From contig NZ_OX267715.1 in assembly GCF_946151075.1 (NCBI RefSeq), positions 2,147,881 to 2,211,880 of the forward strand: 64,000 bases of DNA, written 5' to 3'. This document shows, one piece after another, positions 51,751 through 60,838 of this stretch (position 1 is the stretch's first letter; each line of letters begins with the position of its first letter). This DNA comes from Neobacillus sp. Marseille-Q6967. GTDB lineage: Bacteria > Bacillota > Bacilli > Bacillales > Cytobacillaceae. Under the pieces are notes generated by a model. That model searched no databases. It was not told the origin of the DNA and saw nothing but the letters and a program-made list of their open reading frames with translations. Both the position numbers and the translations under genes were made by a program.

Positions 51751-53304
51751 TTAATTGCCTAAGTAATCTGCTAATGCAACCTGTAAGGTTCCTTTTGACT
51801 CGGCAATGTTCTCTAAAGTTACATTCATGTTGATCATCTTCTTTACAAGCTCTGAACGTAATCCAGTAATAACGGTTTTACATCCCATCATTGATATTCC
51901 TTTTATAATTCGTATTAGGTGATGAATGACCTCTTCTTCTACAATTGCCACCCCTGATAGGTCCATAATCAAAGTTTGAATATGAGTATTAGCAATTTCT
52001 GTAATTAACTTATCTTCAATGGTATTTGATCTAAAACTATCAATAGCTCCTATTAATGGAACTATACTAATTGCAGGTGAAATCGGAATGATTGGCACTG
52101 AAAGATTTTCGACCAATTTTCTTTGTGACTCCAGCATTCCATCCTTATGATTTGTATAGCTGATAAAGAAGCTAGTTAAAAATTGGTCGAAAAGCCGATT
52201 AACACTTCTTTCTAAAGAAAAGTAAAATCCCCCCTGCTGATCCTTACTTAGGTTTTGATAATAATTATAGAGGAAGTCCCATACCGATCTCCTGATTGCT
52301 TGGATCCATTCCAACTTAAACGCAATGGTCAATGAAAATTTTGCCCAGGCAATCCCTTCCTGCTTTGCAAACGATATCATGTCATGTTCTCGTTCCTCAA
52401 TTACCATTAATACTAGTTTATGAGCATTACTAAGCAGATTAATATTTCCAATTTTATGTATTTCCTCTATTTTGTCTTTTACATTAATTGCTTCAGTTAG
52501 AAGCTTTTCTTCAAAACGATCTTTATTATTCAGAAAGAAATCCTTAATCGATATATTCTCTGTATATACCAAATCCAATTTGTTCACACCTCGTCTTTGT
52601 GGTTCTTTCTGTATTGGTATTCGAACTGTAAATTTTGTTCCCTGGTTTACCTCACTGTCTATACTGATCTCGCCTCCATGCTGATAAACCACAGAAAACA
52701 CCTGTGTTAAGCCCATTCCTGTGCCAGTTTCTTTCGTTGAAAAAAAAGGTGTACCTAATAAAGAGAGCTTTTCTTTCGGAATTCCAACACCTGTATCCTC
52801 AATACAAACAACCGCTTCCTTTGCTTCGATATAATGACTGATTCTTAATGTACCAGCCCCGGCAGATTCCATTGATTCAAATGCATTTTTTATCAAGTTA
52901 AAAAAAGCTTTTTTAAATTGATTCTTCTTTCCATATATCGGAGTAGTTGTGTCCTGATAGTAGGTTTGCACTTGGATATCATACATTTTATCCTGAAATA
53001 AATTTAAAATAGATTCCAATTCAACAGCTATAAGTAAAGATTGTGGTTCCTCTTCTTCCTGATCTGGCTTTGATACCTGCAGGAGGTCATTTAATGTCGT
53101 CAGGGCATTTTCTAATTCTAATTGTGCAATGTTAATATACTCTGGATTACTTTCATGTTCCATTAGCTGCAAGAACCCTTTTACAGCGGTCAACGGATTA
53201 CGCACTTCATGAGCTATACCTGCAGCAATTTGTCCTACAGATGCTAATTGAGTTAAGTGATTTTCACTCTGTTGTTGTCCATTTTTGATCGCTTTCAAAG
53301 TCAC
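51751..53304 (-). CDS. Histidine kinase / RsbR-STAS fusion protein
   Basis: 517 residues with a GTG start preceded by AAAGGGA. It begins straight with the dimerisation/phosphoacceptor region (GQIAAGIAHEVRNPLTAVKGF, His32), followed by the ATPase domain (N box NLIKNAFE, G1 DTGVGIP, G2 GTGMGL): sporulation-kinase (KinB/KinE) style, without a sensor. The C-terminal half is RsbR-like: a non-heme-globin-type helical domain (about 280-390) and a STAS domain (about 395-515) with LIMDLSGVAIVEEEVIHHLI, where the phosphorylatable Thr/Ser of RsbR is Ser. No response regulator is adjacent. See findings. Confidence 0.85.
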   Translation of the reverse strand: MTLKAIKNGQQQSENHLTQLASVGQIAAGIAHEVRNPLTAVKGFLQLMEHESNPEYINIAQLELENALTTLNDLLQVSKPDQEEEEPQSLLIAVELESILNLFQDKMYDIQVQTYYQDTTTPIYGKKNQFKKAFFNLIKNAFESMESAGAGTLRISHYIEAKEAVVCIEDTGVGIPKEKLSLLGTPFFSTKETGTGMGLTQVFSVVYQHGGEISIDSEVNQGTKFTVRIPIQKEPQRRGVNKLDLVYTENISIKDFFLNNKDRFEEKLLTEAINVKDKIEEIHKIGNINLLSNAHKLVLMVIEEREHDMISFAKQEGIAWAKFSLTIAFKLEWIQAIRRSVWDFLYNYYQNLSKDQQGGFYFSLERSVNRLFDQFLTSFFISYTNHKDGMLESQRKLVENLSVPIIPISPAISIVPLIGAIDSFRSNTIEDKLITEIANTHIQTLIMDLSGVAIVEEEVIHHLIRIIKGISMMGCKTVITGLRSELVKKMINMNVTLENIAESKGTLQVALADYLGN

Positions 53305-53590
53305 AATCCCTTTCTATTCGTTTTATGTATTGATTTATTAAAATATTTTTTAGATAGTATATTTTCCCACTCTCTTAAAGAGAAATATTACCAAAATATT
53401 CGAATAATAAATAGGTTAAATACTCCTAGTTTATTTACTTATAATGGTAATTAGCGCGAATTAAGCTTGTTAAAAAGAACTATTTTACAAAAATAGCAGT
53501 TTATTAACAAAAATATTTAAAAGAAGTGTGCAGCTTAATAGGGCCGCACACTTTAAATTACTATATTGTTATAATAAAACAGTCATTCTA

Positions 53591-54076
53591 TTAACTTACT
53601 CCCTTTTCTTTACTCCACGAGCCCTGCATTTTACGGATTGTGACAATTTGGCCGATATGGTAGGCATTATGAAGAGTAATGTTTGTAAGCGTTTCTGACC
53701 AAGTGCCGCCTGCTCCCTGACGTGTTTGATTCAGTCTGGATTCATCCGATTGTTGAATGCTTTCGTACCAGCTGGCCATAACCCCATTAAATCTTCTTAC
53801 TAAATCCGTCCATTCTAGATCATTTAAATAACCAAAGGTGGAATCATTTGTACCATCCATTTTCGGATTTTCTACATCCTTATAGTAGTTTAAATAGCGT
53901 TCATTCCAGAACACTAAATGACTGATAATTTCCCAAATGGAATTCTCGGAATCTGTATTTTTCCATAATGCCTGTTCAGGGGTAAGCCCGTTGACAGCAC
54001 TTTGAAAGCTGACAAACCAGCCATTTTTACGATGGCATAATAAAAATTGTTCAAGGATTACATCTTTTTTATTCAT
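53591..54076 (-). CDS. DinB-family protein
   Basis: 161 residues from the ATG at 54076 with GGGAG upstream; a GTG at 54085 is in frame. Four-helix DinB/YfiT fold with three expected metal-binding His: the ISHLVFWNERY region, and LHNAYHIGQI near the C-terminus. Members may bind thiols such as bacillithiol or metals; function unknown. Confidence 0.85.
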   Translation of the reverse strand: MNKKDVILEQFLLCHRKNGWFVSFQSAVNGLTPEQALWKNTDSENSIWEIISHLVFWNERYLNYYKDVENPKMDGTNDSTFGYLNDLEWTDLVRRFNGVMASWYESIQQSDESRLNQTRQGAGGTWSETLTNITLHNAYHIGQIVTIRKMQGSWSKEKGVS

Positions 54077-54183
54077 TAGTCCCACTCCCTTATGGTTAAC
54101 CCCGCAATTTTAAAATTCTTCTCTCTACTATTTGTAAAATATTTAGACGAAATAAATAAAAAAAGGTTTCAATGTTAATAAAT

Positions 54184-54212
54184 AAAGGTATGCAGGTTAA
54201 ATGCACACCTTA
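54184..54212 (-). terminator. Terminator of the DUF4173 gene
   Basis: AAGGTGTGCA/TGCATACCTT with a 7-base loop on the minus strand; T-rich afterwards. Confidence 0.68.
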
Positions 54213-54222
54213 GATTTTGCTT

Positions 54223-55683
54223 TTACTCAAATTGCAGATTCCTTAACCTTTCATAGGCCTGCTCCTTTTTAAGATTATACGATTGCCAATGCTTTGAATC
54301 GGAAATAGCTTCTCTTTTCCGCTCTTGTAAAATTTCTTTTAATCCAGGGATAGATTTATTCTCTTCATATAGATTGATTAACCCAATAATCCCTGAGTAA
54401 CTTAAGCGGTTTAGATAGTGGATATCAATTTTTCCGCTTTGTTCGTATCGTTCCACATTTTGAGTCACAATGATGTTTTCAATATCAATTACATTCATCG
54501 TCGTATAATAAATTAATCCGCAAATAAAATAGAAATGGATCAAGGATAGCTTTTCAACCCATATTTTAGTTAATGTATACATAAAAATAACGACTAAAAA
54601 AATCATAAACGAATGAGACATTACTCTAATAAAAGTAAAACCATACGCCTCTTCATACATGCTTAAACGCAAGAAAGCAGAACTTAACATAATCGCACTA
54701 GAAAGAACAAGAATGGTTAATAAAAGCTGAGTAAATCGTTTAATAAAGTGAATAGTCCGGTCAACAAAATTCAGGACTAGTACTATCATCGTCAGATTGA
54801 TTAAGGTAACAAACAGAAGTTCAAAAAATCCTTTCCTCGCATACTCCGCAAAAGTAAAATCCCCCTGCAATGTACCGCTGAAGAAATATTTAAATTGGAC
54901 AGCCGTAAACAGAACATATACTGTGTTGATCAAGATAAGCACCGTTAACGTGGTTATACCATCTATTCTAAACCATGTTCGTGAAACTTCCTGCTGGAGA
55001 GTTTTTATTTGCTTTTTTATTAGGATTTGCAGGAGAGCAAAGAAGGCAAAGCAATAAATTAAAATGATGGTCATTCTTAAACCACTTTCAACATCCACAA
55101 CACGAAACCAATTCGGAATTCCAGCAACCATCCGTTCAAATTGACTATCAGCTGACATTAGTAACTGTAGGACGACAAACAAAACTGGAACAGAAATGAT
55201 GACACCCATTAATACCTTTTTCCACACTTGATACTTACTTCCATTAACACTCTTCGAAATAAAATTGCTAAACAAAGATATAAAGGCGATATTATAACGA
55301 ATAGACTCGAGCAGCCTTGAAAATAAGTAGGGAATGATAATCGGTTTAAACCATGGCAGGTTTTTCGGGCTTGTAATTACTACAAGATGAAAAATAACCA
55401 GTGCCGGTATAACCAATATATTAAGTACATAGAAAAAAACATTATATTGAATAAAATAGAAAGCTGCCAGCAGCCAAATACAGATTAAAAGTAGATAGCC
55501 AAATCTTTGATGTGAAAAAGGAAAACTCTGGAAACGCCAAAAAAATACTAGATAAAATCCAAAGATAAATACAATATAGGAGATCCCTATCTCTGCACGA
55601 AAAAAAGCTTCTTCTGCCAAAACTCCTAATAATAAACAAAATACAAAAAAGATCCAATCCTTTTTATTCAGCTTTATATCCAT
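54223..55683 (-). CDS. DUF4173 integral membrane protein
   Basis: 486 residues, about 12 helices. The block FTFAEYARKGFFELLFVTLINL is the DUF4173 hallmark (DUF4153/4173 family). C-terminal ~100 residues are cytoplasmic and charged. Function unknown. A palindrome at 55716-55732 lies just before the gene and resembles the one before padR. Confidence 0.85.
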   Translation of the reverse strand: MDIKLNKKDWIFFVFCLLLGVLAEEAFFRAEIGISYIVFIFGFYLVFFWRFQSFPFSHQRFGYLLLICIWLLAAFYFIQYNVFFYVLNILVIPALVIFHLVVITSPKNLPWFKPIIIPYLFSRLLESIRYNIAFISLFSNFISKSVNGSKYQVWKKVLMGVIISVPVLFVVLQLLMSADSQFERMVAGIPNWFRVVDVESGLRMTIILIYCFAFFALLQILIKKQIKTLQQEVSRTWFRIDGITTLTVLILINTVYVLFTAVQFKYFFSGTLQGDFTFAEYARKGFFELLFVTLINLTMIVLVLNFVDRTIHFIKRFTQLLLTILVLSSAIMLSSAFLRLSMYEEAYGFTFIRVMSHSFMIFLVVIFMYTLTKIWVEKLSLIHFYFICGLIYYTTMNVIDIENIIVTQNVERYEQSGKIDIHYLNRLSYSGIIGLINLYEENKSIPGLKEILQERKREAISDSKHWQSYNLKKEQAYERLRNLQFE

Positions 55684-55715
55684 TTTAATCCCTCTCTTAT
55701 ATCGTATTTCTATCT

Positions 55716-55732
55716 ACATAGAATTTCTATGT
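55716..55732. promoter_or_regulatory. Candidate PadR operator upstream of the DUF4173 gene
   Basis: ACATAGAATTTCTATGT, a perfect 17-bp palindrome apart from its centre base. PadR-family proteins recognise ATGT-N8-ACAT-like palindromes; the shared TAGAA/TTCTA core with 56731-56759 suggests the same regulator. Confidence 0.6.
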
Positions 55733-55750
55733 ATATGAGTAAAAAAACAC

Positions 55751-56389
55751 TCATATCGAGGCCTTTTTCCCCCACCGATAACCAATTAAGCTTATTGGAT
55801 AAAGGAACATCGTAAGGATGATACAAGCAATAATAAATGTTTTCGTTAATAACGGTTCAAACCAAGAATGAGGTATGATTTCAAACACTGTCAGAACCAT
55901 TAATAACAGGTTTGGTATTAGTGATAGAAGGAACGTATTCTTAAGCAGCCTTTTTCCTCCATGCCCAAAGCCTTTTCCAATTTCATAGCCGAGCAATGCC
56001 CAAAAAAAGAGATATAAAAAAGCTATTATAGTGGGAATTGCCGTTAAATAACGCCAAATAACGGTCATCCATTCCCAATCATATAAATTATGGAATAAGG
56101 TCAATAAACTTCCTCCGCCAAAGAAGAGGATATTCATGGAGATAAACAGCCATTTCATGTTACTGGGTGTAATAGAAAGCTCTTCCTTCCACATCACTGC
56201 AATCTCTTTTGGACTCCCCAATCGCGAAATAATTAACTGGTAAACCTCGTCTTCATTACCAGAATTAAATGTTTGAATTAGAATCTCATCTATATGTGCC
56301 TCATACTCCAGAAGAATATTCTCTTTTTCCTGATGGTTTCCAAGCCAACTTGCGAGTTCCTCTAGAAACCTATTCTTCTGCCGTTCCAT
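55751..56389 (-). CDS. HAAS-domain membrane protein, partner of PadR
   Basis: 212 residues from the ATG at 56389 with GGGAG eight bases upstream; a TTG at 56404 is in frame. The N-terminal ~85 residues are the HAAS domain ([30 protein letters not shown]) found beside PadR regulators, followed by four or five helices. Overlaps padR by 20 bases, so is coupled to it. Role in membrane or stress signalling unknown. Confidence 0.8.
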   Translation of the reverse strand: MERQKNRFLEELASWLGNHQEKENILLEYEAHIDEILIQTFNSGNEDEVYQLIISRLGSPKEIAVMWKEELSITPSNMKWLFISMNILFFGGGSLLTLFHNLYDWEWMTVIWRYLTAIPTIIAFLYLFFWALLGYEIGKGFGHGGKRLLKNTFLLSLIPNLLLMVLTVFEIIPHSWFEPLLTKTFIIACIILTMFLYPISLIGYRWGKKASI

Positions 56390-56717
56390 GTTTAGATCTC
56401 CCAATTACCTTGTTCATTACTTTTACAAAGTCCTGCCATTCACGGGTTTTTTCAGTTAACACTTCTTTACCTGCAGCTGTAATCCGGTAATACCTACGCG
56501 CCGGCCCTTTTTCTTGCTCCTGCCAATAACATTCAATGTACTCCTGTTTCTCAAGCTTATGCAGGGCTGGATATAACGTTCCTTCTTTTACACTTAAGCC
56601 ATGGTCACTCCGCTTTTCCAGTTCTTTTACCAGCTCATAGCCATACATATCTCGTTCGTTTAATAATTGGAGCAAAATTAAAGACGTACTCCCTTTTACT
56701 AATTCACGGTTAAACAT
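56370..56717 (-). CDS. padR: PadR-family transcriptional regulator
   Basis: 115 residues. Short PadR subgroup: [25 protein letters not shown] opens the winged helix, and [15 protein letters not shown] plus [17 protein letters not shown] is the wing. Represses its own operon and perhaps the DUF4173 gene. Ligand unknown. A hydrophobic inverted repeat TAGAATT-N15-AATTCTA lies upstream. Confidence 0.9.
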   Translation of the reverse strand: MFNRELVKGSTSLILLQLLNERDMYGYELVKELEKRSDHGLSVKEGTLYPALHKLEKQEYIECYWQEQEKGPARRYYRITAAGKEVLTEKTREWQDFVKVMNKVIGRSKHGTAEE

Positions 56718-56730
56718 CTTTTCACCTACC

Positions 56731-56759
56731 TAGAATTATTATGTATGTAGAAATTCTAT
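56731..56759. promoter_or_regulatory. Candidate PadR operator upstream of padR
   Basis: TAGAATT (56731-56737) and AATTCTA (56753-56759) with an ATGTATGT centre. It matches the core of the site at 55716-55732. Confidence 0.58.
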
Positions 56760-56801
56760 CTCCATTATATAACTATGTAAAGTGTTTTTGGAAATATTTA
56801 C

Positions 56802-56850
56802 ATCCCAAAAAGAAAAAAGTGACGGTTTTAAGCGTCACTTCTTTTGGGAT
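56802..56850. terminator. Terminator of the 60-residue gene
   Basis: ATCCCAAAA…AAGTGACG/CGTCACTT…TTTTGGGAT nested hairpin. It overlaps the last codons of the small gene at 56828. Confidence 0.78.
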
Positions 56851-57010
56851 TCGTTATTTGGTCGTCGATTATTTCATTTCTTTCGCCGCCATCTGAAAGT
56901 TCTTCCGAGAACTCATGGTCTGCCTTTTCACCTAAAAACATTTTCGAAGTACGAATGGTTTTAGGGGATAGATTATTATTTGGCGCACCCTGCTCATTCC
57001 ATTTTGCCAT
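56828..57010 (-). CDS. 60-residue small acidic protein
   Basis: Starts at the ATG at 57010, four bases after GAGGTGAT. MAKWNEQGAPNNNLSPKT opens a polar protein, then a Glu/Asp-rich centre and a basic end (NPKRSDA). No membrane segment. Similar in look to small spore or stress proteins of Bacillus, but I cannot name a family. Divergent from the 68-residue zinc-finger protein. Confidence 0.65.
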   Translation of the reverse strand: MAKWNEQGAPNNNLSPKTIRTSKMFLGEKADHEFSEELSDGGERNEIIDDQITNPKRSDA

Positions 57011-57106
57011 TATTATCACCTCTACGATAGTTTCCGATTCCAAGAGAAAAATAATCGTGCATAAATCTTCCAATTTTTCATCATACTAAAAAATGAGGTG
57101 AACAAA

Positions 57107-57313
57107 ATGGGATTAATCAATTCCTTTAATCAATGGAGAGAAACAAAGTACCAAAATCACATCTCTAATATGAGAGATCAGGGCAAATGTCCAGATTGTC
57201 AAGGGAGAGGTTTTACAGTTTATCCATATAATGAATTCGCTTATTATAATTCGTTTGAATGCCCAGGTTGTCAAGGTAACGGTACCTTCACTGCTTGGGA
57301 TAGCTTTAAATAA
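57107..57313 (+). CDS. 68-residue protein with a DnaJ-type zinc finger
   Basis: Start at the ATG at 57107 with GAGGTG seven bases upstream; a GTG at 57098 overlaps that site. Two CxxCxGxG units, CPDCQGRG and CPGCQGNG, 18-20 residues apart, form the zinc-binding hairpin seen in DnaJ and YuiA-like proteins. No J domain. Function unknown. Confidence 0.75.
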   Translation: MGLINSFNQWRETKYQNHISNMRDQGKCPDCQGRGFTVYPYNEFAYYNSFECPGCQGNGTFTAWDSFK

Positions 57314-57344
57314 TGAGAGAATAAATCCCTTCACTATAAGGGAT

Positions 57345-58004
57345 TTAATTATTTTTATCTTTTTTTGTTTCATTAAACATCTTTTCCAGGTCTTCTGGAA
57401 TCATTCCGAAGTATAAAGCATGGGAAATTTCCCGGTAAGAGATAGCGGCACCGTCATCCATAATGGATGGAGACAATGTTTGAAAGGCATTTAAGTCTTT
57501 TACATCTGAAGGAAGGCCTAATTCCCTTTTCAGCTTTTCGTGGTAATACTCTTCATAGCTTAATTTATTATATGCTTTGCGCAGCTGTACTGCGAGATTC
57601 AAAAAATCATATTTCGCCTTCATCAATTGATATTTTAACTTTTCTGTTTCCTCATTAATATTCATTTTGTATGTTTCTCTTAGTTCATTTTGTTTCGCAA
57701 GAATGCCCATTAAAATTTCTTTGCGGTACTGTTCAATTTCATCCAGTCTTTTGGCTGTTTCATTCACCATATATTCAGCTCGATCATAATCACTTTTAGC
57801 CTCATTGAACTGTTCTTCTGTGACTTCACCAAGATTGTATACCCTCTGTAATTCTTGAAATTGGCTTTGAATGTCATTAAACCTTCTTACAGCTTTTTCA
57901 TGCTGCCGAATAAAAGTTTCTTTCGCATTGTCATAGCTCTCTTTGATTTCGTTTCCTTCATCAATATATTTACGCATTAACTGATTGTATTTTGTATAAT
58001 CCAT
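57345..58004 (-). CDS. Coiled-coil protein of unknown function
   Basis: 219 residues from the ATG at 58004 with GGGGTATGAG upstream; a GTG at 58010 is also possible. Residues ~10-150 form heptad-like charged helices (NAKETFIRQHEKAVRRFNDI and similar), then a short globular end with LGLPSDVKDLNAFQTLSPS. No signal or membrane helix. Family not recognised. Confidence 0.72.
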   Translation of the reverse strand: MDYTKYNQLMRKYIDEGNEIKESYDNAKETFIRQHEKAVRRFNDIQSQFQELQRVYNLGEVTEEQFNEAKSDYDRAEYMVNETAKRLDEIEQYRKEILMGILAKQNELRETYKMNINEETEKLKYQLMKAKYDFLNLAVQLRKAYNKLSYEEYYHEKLKRELGLPSDVKDLNAFQTLSPSIMDDGAAISYREISHALYFGMIPEDLEKMFNETKKDKNN

Positions 58005-58111
58005 ATTCACTCATACCCCTTTCACCATACAGGTTTATTTGTGTTGGAGTCTACCCACCGTTATAGAACACAATATGCAGGTATAAGGGCATCTGCTAAA
58101 AGAATTTGGAA

Positions 58112-58744
58112 CTATGTAAAGAGTGCTTTTATTCCCTGATAACCAAAATATAAGCCAAAGGCAACTAAGGATACACCGGAGAATATGGAAATGGCAATTA
58201 GACTCGTAACATTAAGAAGTCTTCGGAACCCAGTTGTTATTGCTGCCACAAAAACATCCCAAAGTGTTAAACCAAGGAAAATCATACTGCTGTAGATCAA
58301 GAGCATTTCCGTTCCGTTGGTTTGAGCTGTTTTTGCTAAAACAGACCCATAAATACCAAGCCAAAAAAGAATAGATAATGGACTTGTAATAGACATAATA
58401 AACCCAGTTAAAAAACATTTATATAAAGGCTCTTTATTTCTGCTGTAGGTAAGAGAAATGGAATTAGCCCCTGTAATACTTTCAATTCCAGAATAAATAA
58501 GGATAAATCCGCCAAAAAGCCATAGACAGATTTGGACAATTGGAATACTTAAAAATTGAACCATTCCTAAATACACCATGACCATAAAAATGGCATCCGC
58601 AATCATCGAGCCAAGGCCTACTACCCATGCATGCCAGAAACCATTTTTAATTCCTTTATCCAAACGGGCAGAATTTACCGGTCCTATTGGAGCTGCTAAA
58701 GTAAATCCTAAGATGATGTAACTAACCAATATTGGAATACTCAA
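58112..58744 (-). CDS. LysE/RhtB-family amino-acid exporter
   Basis: 210 residues, six helices. PIGPVN near residue 20 is the family hallmark, and ITSPLSILFWLGIYGSV is a second conserved block. Substrate unknown. This is the second LysE-superfamily exporter in the window (the first, 2200-2808, belongs to the ArgO branch). AAAGGAAATGGA precedes the ATG. Confidence 0.9.
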   Translation of the reverse strand: MSIPILVSYIILGFTLAAPIGPVNSARLDKGIKNGFWHAWVVGLGSMIADAIFMVMVYLGMVQFLSIPIVQICLWLFGGFILIYSGIESITGANSISLTYSRNKEPLYKCFLTGFIMSITSPLSILFWLGIYGSVLAKTAQTNGTEMLLIYSSMIFLGLTLWDVFVAAITTGFRRLLNVTSLIAISIFSGVSLVAFGLYFGYQGIKALFT

Positions 58745-58888
58745 ACTACCACTCCATTTCCTTTAACTCATAACTTGTACATCATATGGGAAATACCTAA
58801 AAGTCATGTCCAAAATTTCGGAGTAAATAGTGATTATTTGGGGAGGCTAAATTTATGTCTGAATATTTTCTTTGGGGGTACTATCATT

Positions 58889-59230
58889 ATGTCGGTATAT
58901 GTTTACCAAACGTTTATCATTAAACAGGATAAATTCAAAGAGGCAATTGATAATTTACGGGAGATTAAAAAATTCAGAAATGAAAATTTTAACCATCATG
59001 TTGAAATATTAACCCCAATATCTGGTGAAGATCATACATATGCACTGCTTTCTACGTATGACGGGTTGGCAGAAATGGAGCTGCAAAACAAGAAAATGTT
59101 TGACGATGAGGAGTATTTGGAACTCATTGGTCCTTTCTTCCTTGAGAATATTGTCGAGGGAAGTATGTACACACAAATTTACCGGGGGTTACCTGAAAAA
59201 AATAATGATAAAAAAACAGAAAAAAAGTAG
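58889..59230 (+). CDS. Ferredoxin-like fold (NIPSNAP/ABM-like) small protein
   Basis: 112 residues from the ATG at 58889 with GGGGG upstream; an in-frame start at 58775 has no good site and adds non-conserved residues. A β-α-β-β-α-β dimeric barrel pattern (VYVYQTFIIKQDKFKEAID…EILTPISGEDHTYALLSTYDG…YTQIYRG) like the NIPSNAP or antibiotic-monooxygenase folds. No catalytic residues assigned. Confidence 0.68.
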   Translation: MSVYVYQTFIIKQDKFKEAIDNLREIKKFRNENFNHHVEILTPISGEDHTYALLSTYDGLAEMELQNKKMFDDEEYLELIGPFFLENIVEGSMYTQIYRGLPEKNNDKKTEKK

Positions 59231-59239
59231 GATAGATTT

Positions 59240-59273
59240 TAAGAACATACATTCAAATAGTATGTTCTTTTTT
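59240..59273 (+). terminator. Terminator of the NIPSNAP-like gene
   Basis: AAGAACATAC/GTATGTTCTT stem followed by TTTTTA. Confidence 0.87.
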
Positions 59274-59468
59274 ATGCTACATGAAAATGGTGCTGGGCCT
59301 TTTTCTTATTTTTCATTTAATTTTCGTGACATCATTGGTAATAAAGTCATATGTTATAATTAAGGCAGAAATAAACTCTCCTCTTTTCCTACCTTCTTCC
59401 CATTTTCCTAATGACAACTTACATTGATTTCTGCTCCCTGTCATTCGTATATTAAGGGGGAAAATTAC

Positions 59469-60632
59469 ATGACAGAAATCTTACTGATTTTTACGATTTT
59501 GTTGTTTTCCATTTTTCTTGTATTAGGGATAGTTTCACATTTTAAGTTTTTTGTTGGGAAGTGGATATATTTTACCATCTCCGTACTTAGTTTCATTGCC
59601 TTCGTCTTTATGCTATTTTTTCTTAATTTCAATTTCTCTGATCAAGGAACAGGGTCCCAAAACGAACCTCCGAAAACTGAGGTACCTTCTGGGAATAATG
59701 GGGATGATCCGGGTAAAGAAGATCCGCCGGATGAGGAAAATCCTGCTCCTGAAGAACCTGTTAATGAAACACCTGCAGATCCTGAACCAATAGAGCCGGA
59801 AGAAATTGTTATACATGAAAATGGCACGGTTGACTACAAGGTAGTAGCCGGTGATACTTTATGGTCGATTGCCATGAGGGCAGGTGTTACTGTCGAGAAA
59901 ATTAAACAGTGGAATAATCTTACATCGGATACCATTTACATCGGTCAAATTTTAAAGCTTTATGGTAAAAATGTCGAACCGCCTCCTCTAGAAGATCCGC
60001 CAAAGCAGGAAGATCCGCCTACAACTGCTTCTTCCGTCATTATTACGAACGGAAATCTTCAGGAAAAACAAATCGCTTTAACCTTTGATGCGGGAAGTGA
60101 TGCAATCGGAATTGGCATATTGGATGTGTTGAAAAAGCATAATGTAAAAGCTACTTTCTTCCTAACGGGCAGTTGGGCTGATAAATTCCCTCAATATGCG
60201 AAAAGGATTGCTAGTGATGGCCATGAAATTGGTAATCATAGCTATTCCCATCCTGATGCGGTTAAAACCAATTCTAACATTTTTAAACAGGATATCATAA
60301 AGGCGGAAGAAGCGATAAAAAACGCAACAGGAGTAACACCTCAACCGTACTTCCGTTTTCCTTACGGGTCCTATAATAATGCGGCATTAAAAATTGTCGG
60401 TGAAGCAGGCTATCCTTATAGTATCCATTGGACGATTGATACTATTGATTGGAAACAGCCATCTGTTGAAGTAATCGTTTCCCGTATCCAATCAGGGGCA
60501 AGTAACGGTGATATCATTCTCATGCATATAGGGGGAATCAATACCCCAGAAGCTGTTGACCAAGTGATTCCGATATTAAAACAAATGGGTTATGAACTTG
60601 TCATACTAAGCGAAATCCTAAATCTAGAATAA
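59469..60632 (+). CDS. LysM / polysaccharide deacetylase membrane protein
   Basis: 387 residues from the ATG at 59469 with GGGGG upstream. Two N-terminal helices (residues 1-60), a Pro/Glu-rich linker, a LysM domain (about 121-164, VAGDTLWSIAMRAGVTVEKI), a second Pro-rich linker, and a NodB deacetylase domain (about 195-387). MT1 is TFDAG (the second Asp of TFDDG is Ala), MT2 HSYSHP, MT3 RFPYG, MT4 TIDW, MT5 ILMH are otherwise normal. Anchored at the membrane, it probably acts on peptidoglycan, but the MT1 change may alter metal binding. Confidence 0.88.
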   Translation: MTEILLIFTILLFSIFLVLGIVSHFKFFVGKWIYFTISVLSFIAFVFMLFFLNFNFSDQGTGSQNEPPKTEVPSGNNGDDPGKEDPPDEENPAPEEPVNETPADPEPIEPEEIVIHENGTVDYKVVAGDTLWSIAMRAGVTVEKIKQWNNLTSDTIYIGQILKLYGKNVEPPPLEDPPKQEDPPTTASSVIITNGNLQEKQIALTFDAGSDAIGIGILDVLKKHNVKATFFLTGSWADKFPQYAKRIASDGHEIGNHSYSHPDAVKTNSNIFKQDIIKAEEAIKNATGVTPQPYFRFPYGSYNNAALKIVGEAGYPYSIHWTIDTIDWKQPSVEVIVSRIQSGASNGDIILMHIGGINTPEAVDQVIPILKQMGYELVILSEILNLE

Positions 60633-60680
60633 AAGGGCGCCATTCTTAAACTAAGCCGTTCTCTTTTGGAGTACCCGCAG
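60633..60680. repeat. REP-like element, copy 1
   Basis: About 48 bp right after the deacetylase stop codon. The core AAGCCGTTCTCTTTTG is identical to copy 2 at 61706-61753, with flanks GGGCGCC…GAGTACCCGCA (copy 1) and GGGTGCC…GAGGTACCCGCA (copy 2, minus strand). Copy 2 forms GGGTGCC/GGTACCC. Not found elsewhere in the window. Confidence 0.72.
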
Positions 60681-60708
60681 GGCAAATAGAACATATAAAC
60701 TTACTATA

Positions 60709-60752
60709 AAAAGCAATGCATTCAGTATATGAATTCGCATTGCTTTTTTATT
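60709..60752. terminator. Terminator after the deacetylase gene
   Basis: AAAAAGCAATGC/GCATTGCTTTTT with a 16-base loop, followed by T-runs on both strands. Confidence 0.85.
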
Positions 60753-60838
60753 CTTATAATAAGGTTTCCCCTTGATTTAGGACAATAATTCACAGCGTAA
60801 ATCGCAACTAAAATAACAGAAGCACCCGTTTTTAAGAT

